Positions 1 to 7,882 of a stretch of DNA of 11,973 nucleotides are shown here, piece by piece. The notes under the pieces were generated by a model. It saw only the letters and a list, made by a program, of their open reading frames with translations. It was not told where the DNA came from and searched no databases. The stretch is from contig JABUUA010000043.1 in assembly GCA_021443405.1 (NCBI GenBank), forward strand, positions 3,588-15,560. The letters are read 5' to 3'. Source of the stretch: Bacteroidaceae bacterium (GTDB lineage: Bacteria > Bacteroidota > Bacteroidia > Bacteroidales > Bacteroidaceae). The position numbers and the translations under genes were made by a program. Within the stretch, counting starts at the first letter, position 1, and the number at the start of each line of letters is the position of its first letter.

Positions 1-63
1 CGCAGTTGGTAGCGTTCCTGGTTTGGGACCAGGCGGTCGCCCGTTCGAGTCGGGTCGCCCCGA
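1..63 (+). tRNA. tRNA-Pro (anticodon TGG), 5' end cut by window edge
   Basis: The anticodon arm is a 5-bp stem CCTGG/CCAGG around the loop TTTGGGA, which gives anticodon TGG and reads proline CCN codons. The T arm is GCCCG/CGGGT (one G-T pair) around TTCGAGT. The 3' acceptor strand is CGCCCCG at 56-62, followed by discriminator A63. The window opens inside the D stem, so about the first 10 nucleotides (5' acceptor strand, positions 8-9 and the first D-stem base) are missing. The bases after A63 are CAT, so the CCA tail is not encoded and would be added after transcription. The match to the familiar bacterial tRNA-Pro layout is close. Confidence 0.95.
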
Positions 64-69
64 CATAGC

Positions 70-103
70 AATCCTACTTCTTTACAGTAAAGAGGTAGGA
101 TTT
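70..103 (+). terminator. Hairpin terminator behind tRNA-Pro, possibly bidirectional
   Basis: Bases 70-84 pair with 88-102 to make a 15-bp stem with one G-T pair (78/94) and a 3-base loop at 85-87. A short T-rich tail (TTTCTTC) follows on the + strand. It lies 7 bases after the tRNA and 17 bases beyond the stop codon of the converging minus-strand array, so it could end transcription from both sides. The T tract is weak in both directions and the stem is not GC-rich, so it may be only partly efficient. Confidence 0.7.
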
Positions 104-119
104 CTTCGTCGTCGCCGCT

Positions 120-1301
120 TCATTGCCAGCACCGTATGCGGAAACGGGGCGAGACACGCAAGTAGATGCCGGCATCCAGACAGTTGTCAACCTTGCCTCC
201 ACGAATGGGAGTGTAGAAAGAAGCCTGCGCTCCTAACTGATAATGTTGTGAAAAAATGTAAGTGTAACTGGCCTGAATGTAAGGCGTTTGTATTCCGTTC
301 CGGACACTTTCGTGTCCGCTCGTGCCCAGGGTGCTGAACAGTGGAGAACCGAACAGATTGGCATATTGTTTGGGGGCGCTCCAGCAGCCGGCGGTTAGGC
401 AGAAACTGTCCCAGAGCGTGACGGCCGCTTGCGCGTGGAGCGAAAAGCCCGTGGTGAAAGGCCACAATGTGCCTTTCTGCTGATAACTGAACAAACCCGC
501 CACCTCAGCACGCACGGCAGTAAGGTGGGGGCGGCGAAAGCGCGTCTGCATGCTAACACCGGCGGACATGTTGGCCAGTGTCTGCACGCCCAGTTGGGTG
601 GTGTCCTGCTGTCCGCCGCGATGTTGCAATAGGATTTCTGCGGGGAGTGCCCACTGCACGGCGGCCTCAGGTCGGGAGAGCCGCAGTTGCGTGATCAGTC
701 CGCCCGTGAAAGCTTCTTGGTGCGAATCGAGTTGGAAGATGTAACTCTGCCAGTTCACCCACCAGTCCAGATGCACGCACGGGCGGTCGAGCAGCATTTG
801 GAAGCCCATCTCCGGGTCGGCGGATATACATTGCTCGGGGTTGAACATAGGGAGCGAGAGGCCGTGCGTCTGCGCGCCGTAGAGATTTCCTAAGATAAAA
901 GTCAGGTGGCTGAGCGAGGCTCTCACGCGGAAGAAAGGGAGGACGTGGATGCCGTGCTGGAACTGCTGGCCCTTCCACGTCGCTATATCGTGGTAGGCAA
1001 AGCACGGATAACGGTTGGCCCCCTCGAAGATGGCTGCGTGGGCTCCCGCCTCGATGCGGATGGCTTCGAGCGGTTGATAGGTCAAGGTGGGGCGCACCCA
1101 CAGTCCGGGCAGCGTGTATCCTTTGACGAAATCGGTGTTATATTCGTTGTCGCGGAAAAAGGCGAGTGCATCCACTTGTGCGGCCAGCACGCGCGTCTGC
1201 GCCGTATCTGCCTGGTAGTCCTCTCGGCACAGCGAGTCCCACATCTGCGCGGGAGCGGTCGCGGCACAAAGAGTGAAAAAAAGGCAGACGGCAAATCTCA
1301 T
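120..1301 (-). CDS. Exported protein, probable outer-membrane beta-barrel, uncharacterised
   Basis: This is a 393-residue protein that I cannot assign to a named family. Residues 1-18 form a Sec signal peptide (hydrophobic core FAVCLFFTLCAAT, likely cleavage after APA before Q19). The mature part has many short runs of alternating polar and hydrophobic residues with aromatic belts, such as YIQASYTYIF near 341-350 and QLGAQASFY near 355-363. It ends in a strand-like segment rich in Arg and aromatics. This pattern suggests an outer-membrane beta-barrel or porin-like protein, but that is inference. The mature chain carries eight cysteines (about 25, 100, 158, 175, 301, 306, 374, 391), which is unusual for a barrel. 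The ATG overlaps the stop of dedA as ATGA, implying coupled translation, and this is the last gene of the minus-strand array. A soluble periplasmic protein is the main alternative. Confidence 0.75.
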   Translation of the reverse strand: MRFAVCLFFTLCAATAPAQMWDSLCREDYQADTAQTRVLAAQVDALAFFRDNEYNTDFVKGYTLPGLWVRPTLTYQPLEAIRIEAGAHAAIFEGANRYPCFAYHDIATWKGQQFQHGIHVLPFFRVRASLSHLTFILGNLYGAQTHGLSLPMFNPEQCISADPEMGFQMLLDRPCVHLDWWVNWQSYIFQLDSHQEAFTGGLITQLRLSRPEAAVQWALPAEILLQHRGGQQDTTQLGVQTLANMSAGVSMQTRFRRPHLTAVRAEVAGLFSYQQKGTLWPFTTGFSLHAQAAVTLWDSFCLTAGCWSAPKQYANLFGSPLFSTLGTSGHESVRNGIQTPYIQASYTYIFSQHYQLGAQASFYTPIRGGKVDNCLDAGIYLRVSPRFRIRCWQ

Positions 1302-1927
1302 TTCTTTACTCCCTTGTAGATAAGATACCCCACCACCGAAGCTCCGAGGAGAATCATGACAATCTTCAAGTAAGTGGAATACTGGGCCACGGTGGCGTCC
1401 AACTGTTCGTAGGGAACTACGCTCTGCAGGTAATAACCGATGGCGGCCAAGATGGAGTTCCAGACACTAGCACCCAAGGCCGTGTAAGCTACAAATTTGC
1501 CCAACGACATCCGCGCAAGACCAGCGGGGATGCTGATGAGCTGACGCACGGCGGGCACCAGTCGTCCAACGAAAGTCCCCACGGCTCCGTGGTCGTCGAA
1601 ATAGCGCTCGGCTACTTCCACCTTCTCCTGACTGAGCAGACACATGTGACCAAGCCGTGAGTTGGCAAATTTATACACAATCGGACGACCGAGATAATAA
1701 GCCAGTCCGTAATTTATGAGGGCGCCGATGACAGCGCCGACAGTAGAGCAAACCACCACCAGAAACACATTGAGCTCACTATCCTCGCAGGCCGAAAGAT
1801 AGGCTGCGGGCGGCACTACGACCTCGCTGGGGAAAGGAATGAAACTGCTCTCCACGGCCATCAGCAAGGTGATGACCCAGTAGTTAAGATGTTGCAGCAG
1901 GGCGTTGATGAACGGAAGACTTTCCAT
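1298..1927 (-). CDS. DedA family inner-membrane protein
   Basis: This is a 209-residue polytopic membrane protein of the DedA/SNARE-associated (VTT domain) family. It carries the family signature E26-x4-P31-x-P33-x-E35 in the first re-entrant region and F-V-G-R122-x2-P125-x2-R128 in the second. Hydrophobic segments lie near residues 17-45, 54-80, 115-135, 145-168 and 187-206. Family members are about 200-220 residues long. Several are linked to undecaprenyl phosphate or phospholipid flipping across the inner membrane, to proton-motive-force homeostasis and to resistance to cationic compounds. Which of these applies here cannot be read from sequence. The start is 21 bases after the lysA stop with no visible Shine-Dalgarno, and the stop overlaps the start of the next exported-protein gene. 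Confidence 0.93.
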   Translation of the reverse strand: MESLPFINALLQHLNYWVITLLMAVESSFIPFPSEVVVPPAAYLSACEDSELNVFLVVVCSTVGAVIGALINYGLAYYLGRPIVYKFANSRLGHMCLLSQEKVEVAERYFDDHGAVGTFVGRLVPAVRQLISIPAGLARMSLGKFVAYTALGASVWNSILAAIGYYLQSVVPYEQLDATVAQYSTYLKIVMILLGASVVGYLIYKGVKK

Positions 1928-1948
1928 ATCTTTTTATAATGTTGTTAG

Positions 1949-3094
1949 TTACAAATCCTCTGTGCAATATCCCTTCGGCAACATTCGGCAATTGTATTGC
2001 GACGCCATGATTTCGCCATAAGCACCTGCCGAGAGCAGCGCCAGCATGTCACCCCTGTGGGCCGTGGCCAAGGCGTAGTTCGTTGCAAAGACGTCGCTCG
2101 ACTCACAAATGGGGCCCACCACGTCGTAAACCTCTTGCGGCTCGTCGCTCGTCAGGTTGCTAATCTGGTGGAGCGCACCGTATAGGGCCGGCCGAATGAG
2201 ATCCGTCATGCCGGCATCCACAATACAAAATTTCTTCACGCGCGCGTTCTTTATATATAGTACGCGCGTGAGGAGCGCTCCGCACTGACCCACAATAGCC
2301 CGGCCGAGCTCGAAATGCAATTGCTGACCGGGTCGAAGTTTCAAGTGCTGGCGATAGGTGGCGAAATAGTCGCGGAAGTTGGGTACAGGATGTTGTTGCG
2401 GTTGTTCGTAATCGATGCCCAGACCGCCACCCACGTTCAGGTTGGCAACGCTGATTCCTCGGGCCTCGAGGCGGTCTTGGAGCTCATTGATTCTGTGGCA
2501 CAGCGCCACAAAATCGTCCATCTCTAGGATTTGGCTGCCGATGTGGAAGTGCAGTCCCACAAATTCGATGTGGCTCGCCGCCTCACACAAGCCGATGACC
2601 TGCTCCATATCTTCCATGGCGATGCCGAATTTGTTCTCGGCCAAGCCCGTAGTGATATTCGCGTGAGTATGGGCGCCTACGTTGGGGTTGATGCGCAGGG
2701 CCACGCGCGCCACCTTGTTTTTGGCCGCGGCCAGTTCGTTGATGATAGCGAGTTCCTCCGTGCTTTCGCAGTTGAAGCAGAAGATGCCGGCGTCGAGACC
2801 GAGGTTAATCTCCCAGTCAGCCTTGCCCACCCCTGCGTACACAATCTTGTCGGCGCTAAATCCCGCGCGCAGACATGCCTCAATCTCACCTCCGCTCACG
2901 CAGTCACATCCCAGACCGGCCTTGCAGATGTGTCGGAGAATAGTAGGGTTGGCATTGGCCTTCACAGCATAATGAACGTGGAAATCCGACGTCAGATGAC
3001 TTTTGACTTCCGCCAGGGTGGCAACCAGCAAGTCCGTGTCGTAATAATAATACGGCGTGGACAGTTGCTGCAGTTTCTCGATAGGAAGGTTCAT
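1949..3094 (-). CDS. lysA: Diaminopimelate decarboxylase
   Basis: LysA is a PLP-dependent fold-type III enzyme in the cytoplasm. It decarboxylates meso-diaminopimelate to L-lysine, the last step of the pathway. The 381-residue chain has an N-terminal alanine-racemase-like barrel with the PLP lysine K45 in HYAVKANANP, the HFHIGSQ motif (182-188) and the phosphate-binding VGGGLG loop (221-226). E262 and R265 lie in ELGRAIV. The C-terminal domain has the catalytic-cysteine motif CESSDVF (C330-F336) and SAGAYG (355-360), whose tyrosine is the usual cofactor or substrate contact. The length is at the short end of the family (about 380-420). The gene starts 10 bases after lysC, so the first and last enzymes of the route are co-transcribed. 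A related ornithine or carboxynorspermidine decarboxylase is less likely given CESSDVF and the lysC neighbour. Confidence 0.96.
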   Translation of the reverse strand: MNLPIEKLQQLSTPYYYYDTDLLVATLAEVKSHLTSDFHVHYAVKANANPTILRHICKAGLGCDCVSGGEIEACLRAGFSADKIVYAGVGKADWEINLGLDAGIFCFNCESTEELAIINELAAAKNKVARVALRINPNVGAHTHANITTGLAENKFGIAMEDMEQVIGLCEAASHIEFVGLHFHIGSQILEMDDFVALCHRINELQDRLEARGISVANLNVGGGLGIDYEQPQQHPVPNFRDYFATYRQHLKLRPGQQLHFELGRAIVGQCGALLTRVLYIKNARVKKFCIVDAGMTDLIRPALYGALHQISNLTSDEPQEVYDVVGPICESSDVFATNYALATAHRGDMLALLSAGAYGEIMASQYNCRMLPKGYCTEDL

Positions 3095-3104
3095 GGGTGT
3101 GCGG

Positions 3105-4427
3105 TTAGTTGTGGAACAATGATTGCTGGAGAGCCTGCAGTGTCTGCTTCTTGTAGTCGCTCTCCACCAGGAACGAGATGTTGTAGTTGCTGCCGCCGTA
3201 CGAAATCATGCGCACGGGAATCTGCTCCATGGCCAGACAAGCCTTGGCTTCAAAGCCAATGTTGCTGCTGTTCAAATCGCCCACGACGCAGATGATGCAC
3301 ATATTCTCCTCCACCATCACCGTGCCGTATTTCTTCAGCTCATTGATGATGTCTGCCAAATGGCTTGTATTGTCGATGGTAAGGCTGACGCCGACCTCGC
3401 TGGTGCAGACCATGTCGATGCTCGTCTTGTAGATTTCAAAGATTTCGAATACCTTGCGGAGAAAGCCGTGAGCCAGCAGCATTCGGCTACTTTGTATCTG
3501 AATGCAGACGATATTGTCCTTGGCCGCCACCGCCTTGATAGTTCCGTGTTGCATCTCGTTATTGATGATGGTTCCGGGAGCGCTCGGGTCCATCGTGTTG
3601 AGCAAGCGGACAGGAACACCGGCGAACTTGGCGGGCTGTATGCAGGTCGGATGCAGAATCTTTGCACCAAAATACGCCAGTTCGGCGGCCTCCTCGAAAT
3701 AAAGTTGGCGAACGGGCTCGGTGTGCTCAACAATACGCGGGTCGTTGTTGTGCATGCCGTCGATATCTGTCCAGATTTGTATCTCGTCGCTATGCAGAGC
3801 GGCACCGATAAGACAGGCCGTGTAGTCGCTTCCTCCGCGCAGAAGGTTGTCGATTTCTCCGTAGGCGTTTCGGCAGATGAATCCTTGGGTGAGGTATATG
3901 TCGTAGTCGGGGTTGCGCTTGAGTTGCTCCTCGGTTTTCTCGCGAATGTAGTTGAAGTCGGGTTCGGCATTCTTGTCCGTGCGCACAATGTCAAGAGCAT
4001 TCAATAATACAGCCTTCTTTCCGCACTCTTGCAGATAGTTGGTCACCATATTCGTGCTGATGATTTCTCCTTGCGCCAGGATGACCTTCTCCTCAAATGA
4101 GGTGAACATTATCTTGGTAAAGGAGCGCAGATAATTAAACTCGTCGCGCAGAAAGTCGCGAGTCTTTTGCTTATATTCATCGGTCGAGTACAGAGCCTCG
4201 ACGTGTTGCATGTATTTGTGCTCAAGCTTGTTGATGATGGTGTTTGCTCCCTCGGGATTCTTCTTGTACAGATAATCCGAGATTTCCACAAGGCTGTTGG
4301 TGGTACCGCTCATGGCACTTAGCACCACGAAGTTCTGCTCACCGGCCGCTGGGGTGATGAGTTCTGATACTTCCTTCATTCGCTGGGGCGTACCGACACT
4401 CGTGCCGCCAAACTTCATTACTTTCAT
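3105..4427 (-). CDS. lysC: Aspartate kinase (monofunctional, lysine-sensitive type)
   Basis: This 440-residue aspartokinase phosphorylates L-aspartate with ATP, the committed step to lysine, diaminopimelate, threonine and methionine. The N-terminal amino-acid-kinase domain shows KFGGTS (5-10), VLSAMSG (35-41), AQGEIIST (118-125), the RGGSDYTA loop (197-204) and the nucleotide-site stretch WTDIDG with NDPR (219-231). Two ACT domains follow from about residue 300 and are the expected site of feedback inhibition. The reading frame is open upstream to 4541, which would add 38 residues and overlap ftsE by 86 bases. I place the start at the ATG at 4427 because the family begins directly with MKVMKFGGTS and this leaves a normal 28-base gap. 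There is no homoserine dehydrogenase domain. The usual LGRGGSD is LLRGGSD here, which I believe is normal in this phylum. Confidence 0.96.
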   Translation of the reverse strand: MKVMKFGGTSVGTPQRMKEVSELITPAAGEQNFVVLSAMSGTTNSLVEISDYLYKKNPEGANTIINKLEHKYMQHVEALYSTDEYKQKTRDFLRDEFNYLRSFTKIMFTSFEEKVILAQGEIISTNMVTNYLQECGKKAVLLNALDIVRTDKNAEPDFNYIREKTEEQLKRNPDYDIYLTQGFICRNAYGEIDNLLRGGSDYTACLIGAALHSDEIQIWTDIDGMHNNDPRIVEHTEPVRQLYFEEAAELAYFGAKILHPTCIQPAKFAGVPVRLLNTMDPSAPGTIINNEMQHGTIKAVAAKDNIVCIQIQSSRMLLAHGFLRKVFEIFEIYKTSIDMVCTSEVGVSLTIDNTSHLADIINELKKYGTVMVEENMCIICVVGDLNSSNIGFEAKACLAMEQIPVRMISYGGSNYNISFLVESDYKKQTLQALQQSLFHN

Positions 4428-4455
4428 TGTAGTCTGTATTGTGTGTGTTAATAAA

Positions 4456-5148
4456 TCAGATAAATTCGCTGGAAATAGGATGCGCCTCCGTATCAAGACG
4501 GCCTTCACGACAAATCCATCGCTGGCCGGGGAAATGGTCAATCCAATGCGTGTTATGGGTGCTCATTATGATGGTCGTGCCCGTCTGCTGTATTTCGCGC
4601 AGAAGTTCCAAGATGCGTCGCCCGTTCTCCTCGTCGAGGTTGGCGGTAGGTTCATCGGCAATCAAGAGCTTCGGATAGTTGAGAAATGCGCGGGCGATGC
4701 TGACGCGCTGTTGCTCGCCGCCCGACAGTTCATAGGGCATGTGGCGTGTCTTTTCGGGGAGTCCCACCATCTCCAGCACTTCGATGATGCGTCGCTCCCG
4801 TTCCTCCTTGCGTTTCCAGCCGGTGGCCCGGAGTACAAAGTCGAGATTTTCGTCCACTGTACGATCGCTGAGCAACTGGAAATCTTGGAATACTATTCCT
4901 AATTGTTTGCGCAGAACGGGAAGGTTTCTTACCTTCATCCGGCTGAGATTCATCCCAAATATCTCGGCCTTTCCCTCGGCGATGGGCAGTTCGCCATAGA
5001 GGCTGCGGAGCAAAGAGGTCTTTCCACTTCCCACTTCTCCCATCACATATATCCAGTCTCCCTCAGGAATCTCAAAGCTGATGTCGGAGAGCACAGTGTG
5101 CGTTTCTTGGCACAGTGTCACGCCTTCGTATTTGGCAATCATCTTCAT
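4456..5148 (-). CDS. ftsE: FtsE-type ABC transporter ATPase
   Basis: This is a single 230-residue ATP-binding cassette. Its motifs are Walker A GEVGSGKT (37-44), Q-loop Q88 in VFQDFQLL, signature LSGGEQQ (141-147), Walker B LLIADE (161-166) and switch histidine H198 in STHNT. All catalytic residues are present. The VFQDFQLL segment and overall layout match FtsE, the ATPase that pairs with the membrane protein FtsX to control peptidoglycan hydrolases during division. No ftsX or any other permease gene is in the window, so the partner must be encoded elsewhere. From memory, Bacteroidales keep ftsX apart, near uppP. The gene sits between hisIE (27-base gap) and lysC (28-base gap). A LolD/MacB-type ATPase is the main alternative. 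Confidence 0.87.
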   Translation of the reverse strand: MKMIAKYEGVTLCQETHTVLSDISFEIPEGDWIYVMGEVGSGKTSLLRSLYGELPIAEGKAEIFGMNLSRMKVRNLPVLRKQLGIVFQDFQLLSDRTVDENLDFVLRATGWKRKEERERRIIEVLEMVGLPEKTRHMPYELSGGEQQRVSIARAFLNYPKLLIADEPTANLDEENGRRILELLREIQQTGTTIIMSTHNTHWIDHFPGQRWICREGRLDTEAHPISSEFI

Positions 5149-5175
5149 GCTGTTATGCGATTGTTGTTTCCGGGA

Positions 5176-5802
5176 TTAGTGTTTATGCCATGACGGCTGG
5201 TGTCGTTCCATGAGTTCGCGCGCCATGTCTTCTATGCGCATTTCTTTGGAAGTCAGCAACACGATGAGGTGATAGAGCATATCGCTCCCCTCGTAAATCA
5301 TGCGATCTTTTGTGCCGTTGGTCGCCTCGATGACAAGTTCCAGAGCTTCCTCGCCCACCTTCTGTGCCATGCGGTTGAGACCATCGCGGAAGAGACTCGT
5401 TGTGTAGGAACCTTCGGGCATTTCCTCCTTACGCTTCTCGATGAAATCGCTCAGCTGAGACAAGAAGAGCAAAGGATTCTGCTCATTCTTCTCTCCCCAA
5501 CATGTGTCGGTCCCCGTATGGCAGACCGGGCCCGAGGGATGCACCTTGACCAGCAGTGTGTCGTTGTCACAGTCCGTCTTGATATCCACCAGTTTCAGGA
5601 AGTTGCCGCTGCTTTCCCCCTTTGTCCATAAGGTTTGGCGGGAACGGCTCCAGAAGGTTACAAGTCCCGTTGCTATTGTTTTGCGGAAAGCCTCCTCATT
5701 CATATATCCGAGCATCAGCACTTTTTGCGTGTCGGCATCTTGAATAATGGCAGGAACCAGTCCGTTTGTTTTCTCGAAGTCAATGTTCATTGTAGTATTC
5801 AT
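5176..5802 (-). CDS. hisIE: Bifunctional phosphoribosyl-AMP cyclohydrolase / phosphoribosyl-ATP pyrophosphatase
   Basis: This 208-residue fusion catalyses the second and third steps of histidine synthesis. The N-terminal HisI cyclohydrolase (about 1-108) has SRSRQTLWTKGESSGN (52-67) and the metal-binding DCDND (77-81). It also has three cysteines, C78, C94 and C101, whose 16- and 7-residue spacing matches the zinc ligands of characterised HisI. The C-terminal HisE domain (about 112-203) is a MazG-like helical pyrophosphatase with KVGEEALELVIEA (148-160) and EGSDMLYHL (171-179). Translation may begin at the first ATG (5802) or at M5 (5790), and the difference is small. The start is 11 bases after hisF. 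The fusion order HisI-HisE is the usual one in enterics and Bacteroidota. Confidence 0.96.
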   Translation of the reverse strand: MNTTMNIDFEKTNGLVPAIIQDADTQKVLMLGYMNEEAFRKTIATGLVTFWSRSRQTLWTKGESSGNFLKLVDIKTDCDNDTLLVKVHPSGPVCHTGTDTCWGEKNEQNPLLFLSQLSDFIEKRKEEMPEGSYTTSLFRDGLNRMAQKVGEEALELVIEATNGTKDRMIYEGSDMLYHLIVLLTSKEMRIEDMARELMERHQPSWHKH

Positions 5803-5813
5803 ACGTTCTCAAA

Positions 5814-6569
5814 TTACAGGCGTACGCAGATGCCTTCTTTAGTTAAATAATGTTTCAGGTCAGGAATGCGTATTTCTCCGTAATGAAATACGCTTGCGGC
5901 CAGCGCCGCCGACGAATGTCCTTGGGTGAAGGTGTCACGGAAATGTTCCATGGTGCCGGCGCCGCCTGAGGCAATGACGGGAATGGATAATGCCGAGGAA
6001 AGATGACAAAGAGCCTCGTTGGCAAAACCATTTTTCACGCCGTCATGGTTCATGCTTGTGAAGAGAATCTCACCCGCCCCGCGTTCTTGCGCCTCGTGGG
6101 CCCATTCGAACAGAGATCGGTCTGTGGGGATGCGCCCGCCATTGACATAACATGTCCAGTCGCCGTTGGTCTCTTGTGCGTCGATGGCGACCACACAAAC
6201 TTGACTCCCATATCGCTTGGTAATCTCGTCGATAAGTTCCGGATGGCGTAGGGCCGCGCTGTTGATGCTCACTTTGTCGGCCCCGGCAGTCAGCAAGCGC
6301 TCTACGTCGCTGAGTTCATGGATGCCGCCTCCCACTGTGAACGGAATATTCAGATTGCGCGCCACGCGCTCCACCATGTCTCCAAAGGTCTTGCGCCCTT
6401 CGTGACTTGCCGTAATGTCCAGGAACACCAGTTCGTCTGCACCTTGTTGACTGTATTCATATCCGAGTTCAACGGGGTCGCCAGCATCGTGCAGTTGCAC
6501 GAAGTTGGTTCCCTTTACGGTGCGGCCGTCTTTAACGTCAAGACAAGGAATGATGCGTTTGGCTAACAT
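5814..6569 (-). CDS. hisF: Imidazole glycerol phosphate synthase, cyclase subunit
   Basis: HisF is the synthase half of the HisH-HisF complex. It uses ammonia channelled from HisH to convert PRFAR to imidazole glycerol phosphate and AICAR. The 251-residue chain is a full-length TIM barrel with both catalytic aspartates, D11 in PCLDVKDG and D130 in AIDAQ. It also has VGGGI (79-83) and SGGAG (201-205), which form phosphate-binding loops. The usual TSMDRDGTKNGY segment reads TSMNHDGVKNGF (171-182). D176 is kept while the preceding acid and base are replaced. I think this is a lineage variant rather than damage. The start overlaps the hisA stop by 7 bases (ATGTTAG), so the two are probably translationally coupled. 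Confidence 0.97.
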   Translation of the reverse strand: MLAKRIIPCLDVKDGRTVKGTNFVQLHDAGDPVELGYEYSQQGADELVFLDITASHEGRKTFGDMVERVARNLNIPFTVGGGIHELSDVERLLTAGADKVSINSAALRHPELIDEITKRYGSQVCVVAIDAQETNGDWTCYVNGGRIPTDRSLFEWAHEAQERGAGEILFTSMNHDGVKNGFANEALCHLSSALSIPVIASGGAGTMEHFRDTFTQGHSSAALAASVFHYGEIRIPDLKHYLTKEGICVRL

Positions 6570-7288
6570 AAGAATTCTGATTTTAATGCTTTCACATCTA
6601 TCCGTCCCTCGTAAAGCGCTTTGCCAAATACTACGGCAGGAATGTTGGCTTCGTTCAGGGCGCGGATGTCTTCAATGCACGACACCCCGCCACTTGCGAT
6701 GAGATGACAATCGGGGAACTTGCTCATGACACTTGAGTATAATTCGGTGGCTGGACCTTGCAGCATGCCGTCGCAACTGATGTCGGTGCACAAAACCTTG
6801 CGTGTTCCAGCCTTGATATATCGGTCGAGGAAAGCCAACAAGTGCGTGTCGCTGTCTTCACACCAGCCATTGATGCTAATTCTGTCGTTGCGCACATCTG
6901 CCCCTAAAATAAGAAGGTCGGGACCATATTGCGCCAACCATTCCAAGAACAGTTCGGGATGACTGATGGCAATGCTTCCTGCAGTAGCCATCTGAGCACC
7001 GGCCTCAAAGACGAGTCGCAAATCTTGGTCAGTCTTTACACCGCCGCCGAAGTCAACGGCAAGGTTTGTCTTACTGCAAATCTCTTGCAAGATGTTCAGG
7101 TTGACCACGTGTTGACTTTTTGCTCCGTCAAGGTCCACAATGTGCAGGCGCTTGAATCCTATTTGCTCAAACTCCTGGGCCATGGCCACTGGATTGGTGG
7201 CATAAACTTTCTTCGATGCATAGTCGCCCATGCAAAGTCGGACACAGTGTCCGTCAATTATATCGATGGCAGGAATCAACTCAATCAT
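6563..7288 (-). CDS. hisA: ProFAR isomerase (HisA)
   Basis: HisA is 1-(5-phosphoribosyl)-5-[(5-phosphoribosylamino)methylideneamino]imidazole-4-carboxamide isomerase. It performs the Amadori rearrangement of ProFAR to PRFAR just before the HisFH reaction. The 241-residue TIM barrel is homologous to HisF. Catalytic acids appear as D9 in PAIDIIDG and D131 in GADVRN, with phosphate loops FGGGV (80-84) and SGGVS near the C-terminal third. The motif CTDISCDGMLQGP corresponds to the conserved T-DI-DG--G-- stretch of HisA and helps to separate it from HisF. The ATG overlaps the hisH stop as ATGA. Length is typical for the family. Confidence 0.96.
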   Translation of the reverse strand: MIELIPAIDIIDGHCVRLCMGDYASKKVYATNPVAMAQEFEQIGFKRLHIVDLDGAKSQHVVNLNILQEICSKTNLAVDFGGGVKTDQDLRLVFEAGAQMATAGSIAISHPELFLEWLAQYGPDLLILGADVRNDRISINGWCEDSDTHLLAFLDRYIKAGTRKVLCTDISCDGMLQGPATELYSSVMSKFPDCHLIASGGVSCIEDIRALNEANIPAVVFGKALYEGRIDVKALKSEFLC

Positions 7289-7875
7289 AAGTCCAGAAAG
7301 TTTTTGAGTATCCGTTCGCCCACCTTGCCGCTTTTCTCTGGATGAAACTGAGTGGCATAGAAGTTATCTTTTTGCAGAGCGGCGGAAAAAGGGTGGATGT
7401 AATCGCAGGTGGCAATTGTATAGGGGCACTGGGGGACGAAGTAACTGTGGACGAAATAGACAAAATCCCCTTCGTGAATACCATCGAACAGCGGTCCTTG
7501 AACATTGTGCAGTGAGTTCCAGCCCATGTGAGGAATCTTCTGGTCAGGATGGGTCGGCACGAATTTATGGACAGGGGCGTCTATCAGTTGCAAACAGTCC
7601 ACGTTGCCCTCGTCGGAATGCTGGCAAAATAATTGTTGTCCGATGCAGATGCCCAAGACGGGCTGACGCAGAGTAACGAGCAGTTGGTCCAGACGATGGT
7701 CACGAAGATACTGCATGGCCTGGCTCGCCGCCCCCTGTCCCGGAACAATGACTTTGTCGGCGTCGCCGAGTAACTCTATGTCGTCCGTAAGCACAGGGTT
7801 GACTCCAAGCCGGCATAACGCATTGACCACCGAATAGGTGTTGCCTGCATTATACTGAAGGACTGCAATCTTCAT
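7285..7875 (-). CDS. hisH: Imidazole glycerol phosphate synthase, glutamine amidotransferase subunit
   Basis: HisH is the class I glutaminase that supplies ammonia to HisF. The 196-residue chain shows the triad: nucleophile C77 in GICIGQQ, H178 and E180 in QFHPEKS. The N terminus has Y8-N9-AGN, typical of HisH, and VPGQGA (44-49) corresponds to the oxyanion-hole strand, usually PGVGA. The residue after the nucleophile is Ile where Leu is commonest, and GQQ replaces GMQ. Both look conservative. The gene begins 7 bases after the small exported-protein gene and overlaps hisA by 4 bases, so it opens the his block hisH-hisA-hisF-hisIE. Confidence 0.96.
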   Translation of the reverse strand: MKIAVLQYNAGNTYSVVNALCRLGVNPVLTDDIELLGDADKVIVPGQGAASQAMQYLRDHRLDQLLVTLRQPVLGICIGQQLFCQHSDEGNVDCLQLIDAPVHKFVPTHPDQKIPHMGWNSLHNVQGPLFDGIHEGDFVYFVHSYFVPQCPYTIATCDYIHPFSAALQKDNFYATQFHPEKSGKVGERILKNFLDL

Positions 7876-7882
7876 CCGCTTG

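Noticed and set aside
2237..2270. Inverted repeat CACGCGCG / CGCGCGTG around an AT-rich loop
   Set aside because: It is inside lysA where CGC/GCG codons for Arg and Ala explain the arms. No T tract or intergenic position supports a terminator or regulatory hairpin.
3123..4007. Long open frame on the + strand opposite lysC, with similar ones at 2531-3295, 4297-4902 and 9896-10582
   Set aside because: These lie antisense to clearly conserved genes, show no family motif or signal, and follow from codon use on the other strand.
3095..4455. Lysine riboswitch or leader near lysC/lysA
   Set aside because: The gaps before lysC (28 bases) and lysA (10 bases) are far too short to hold one.
4428..4541. 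N-terminal extension of lysC (38 extra residues)
   Set aside because: It would overlap ftsE by 86 bases and has no kinase-family similarity. The family begins at MKVMKFGG, whose ATG is at 4427.
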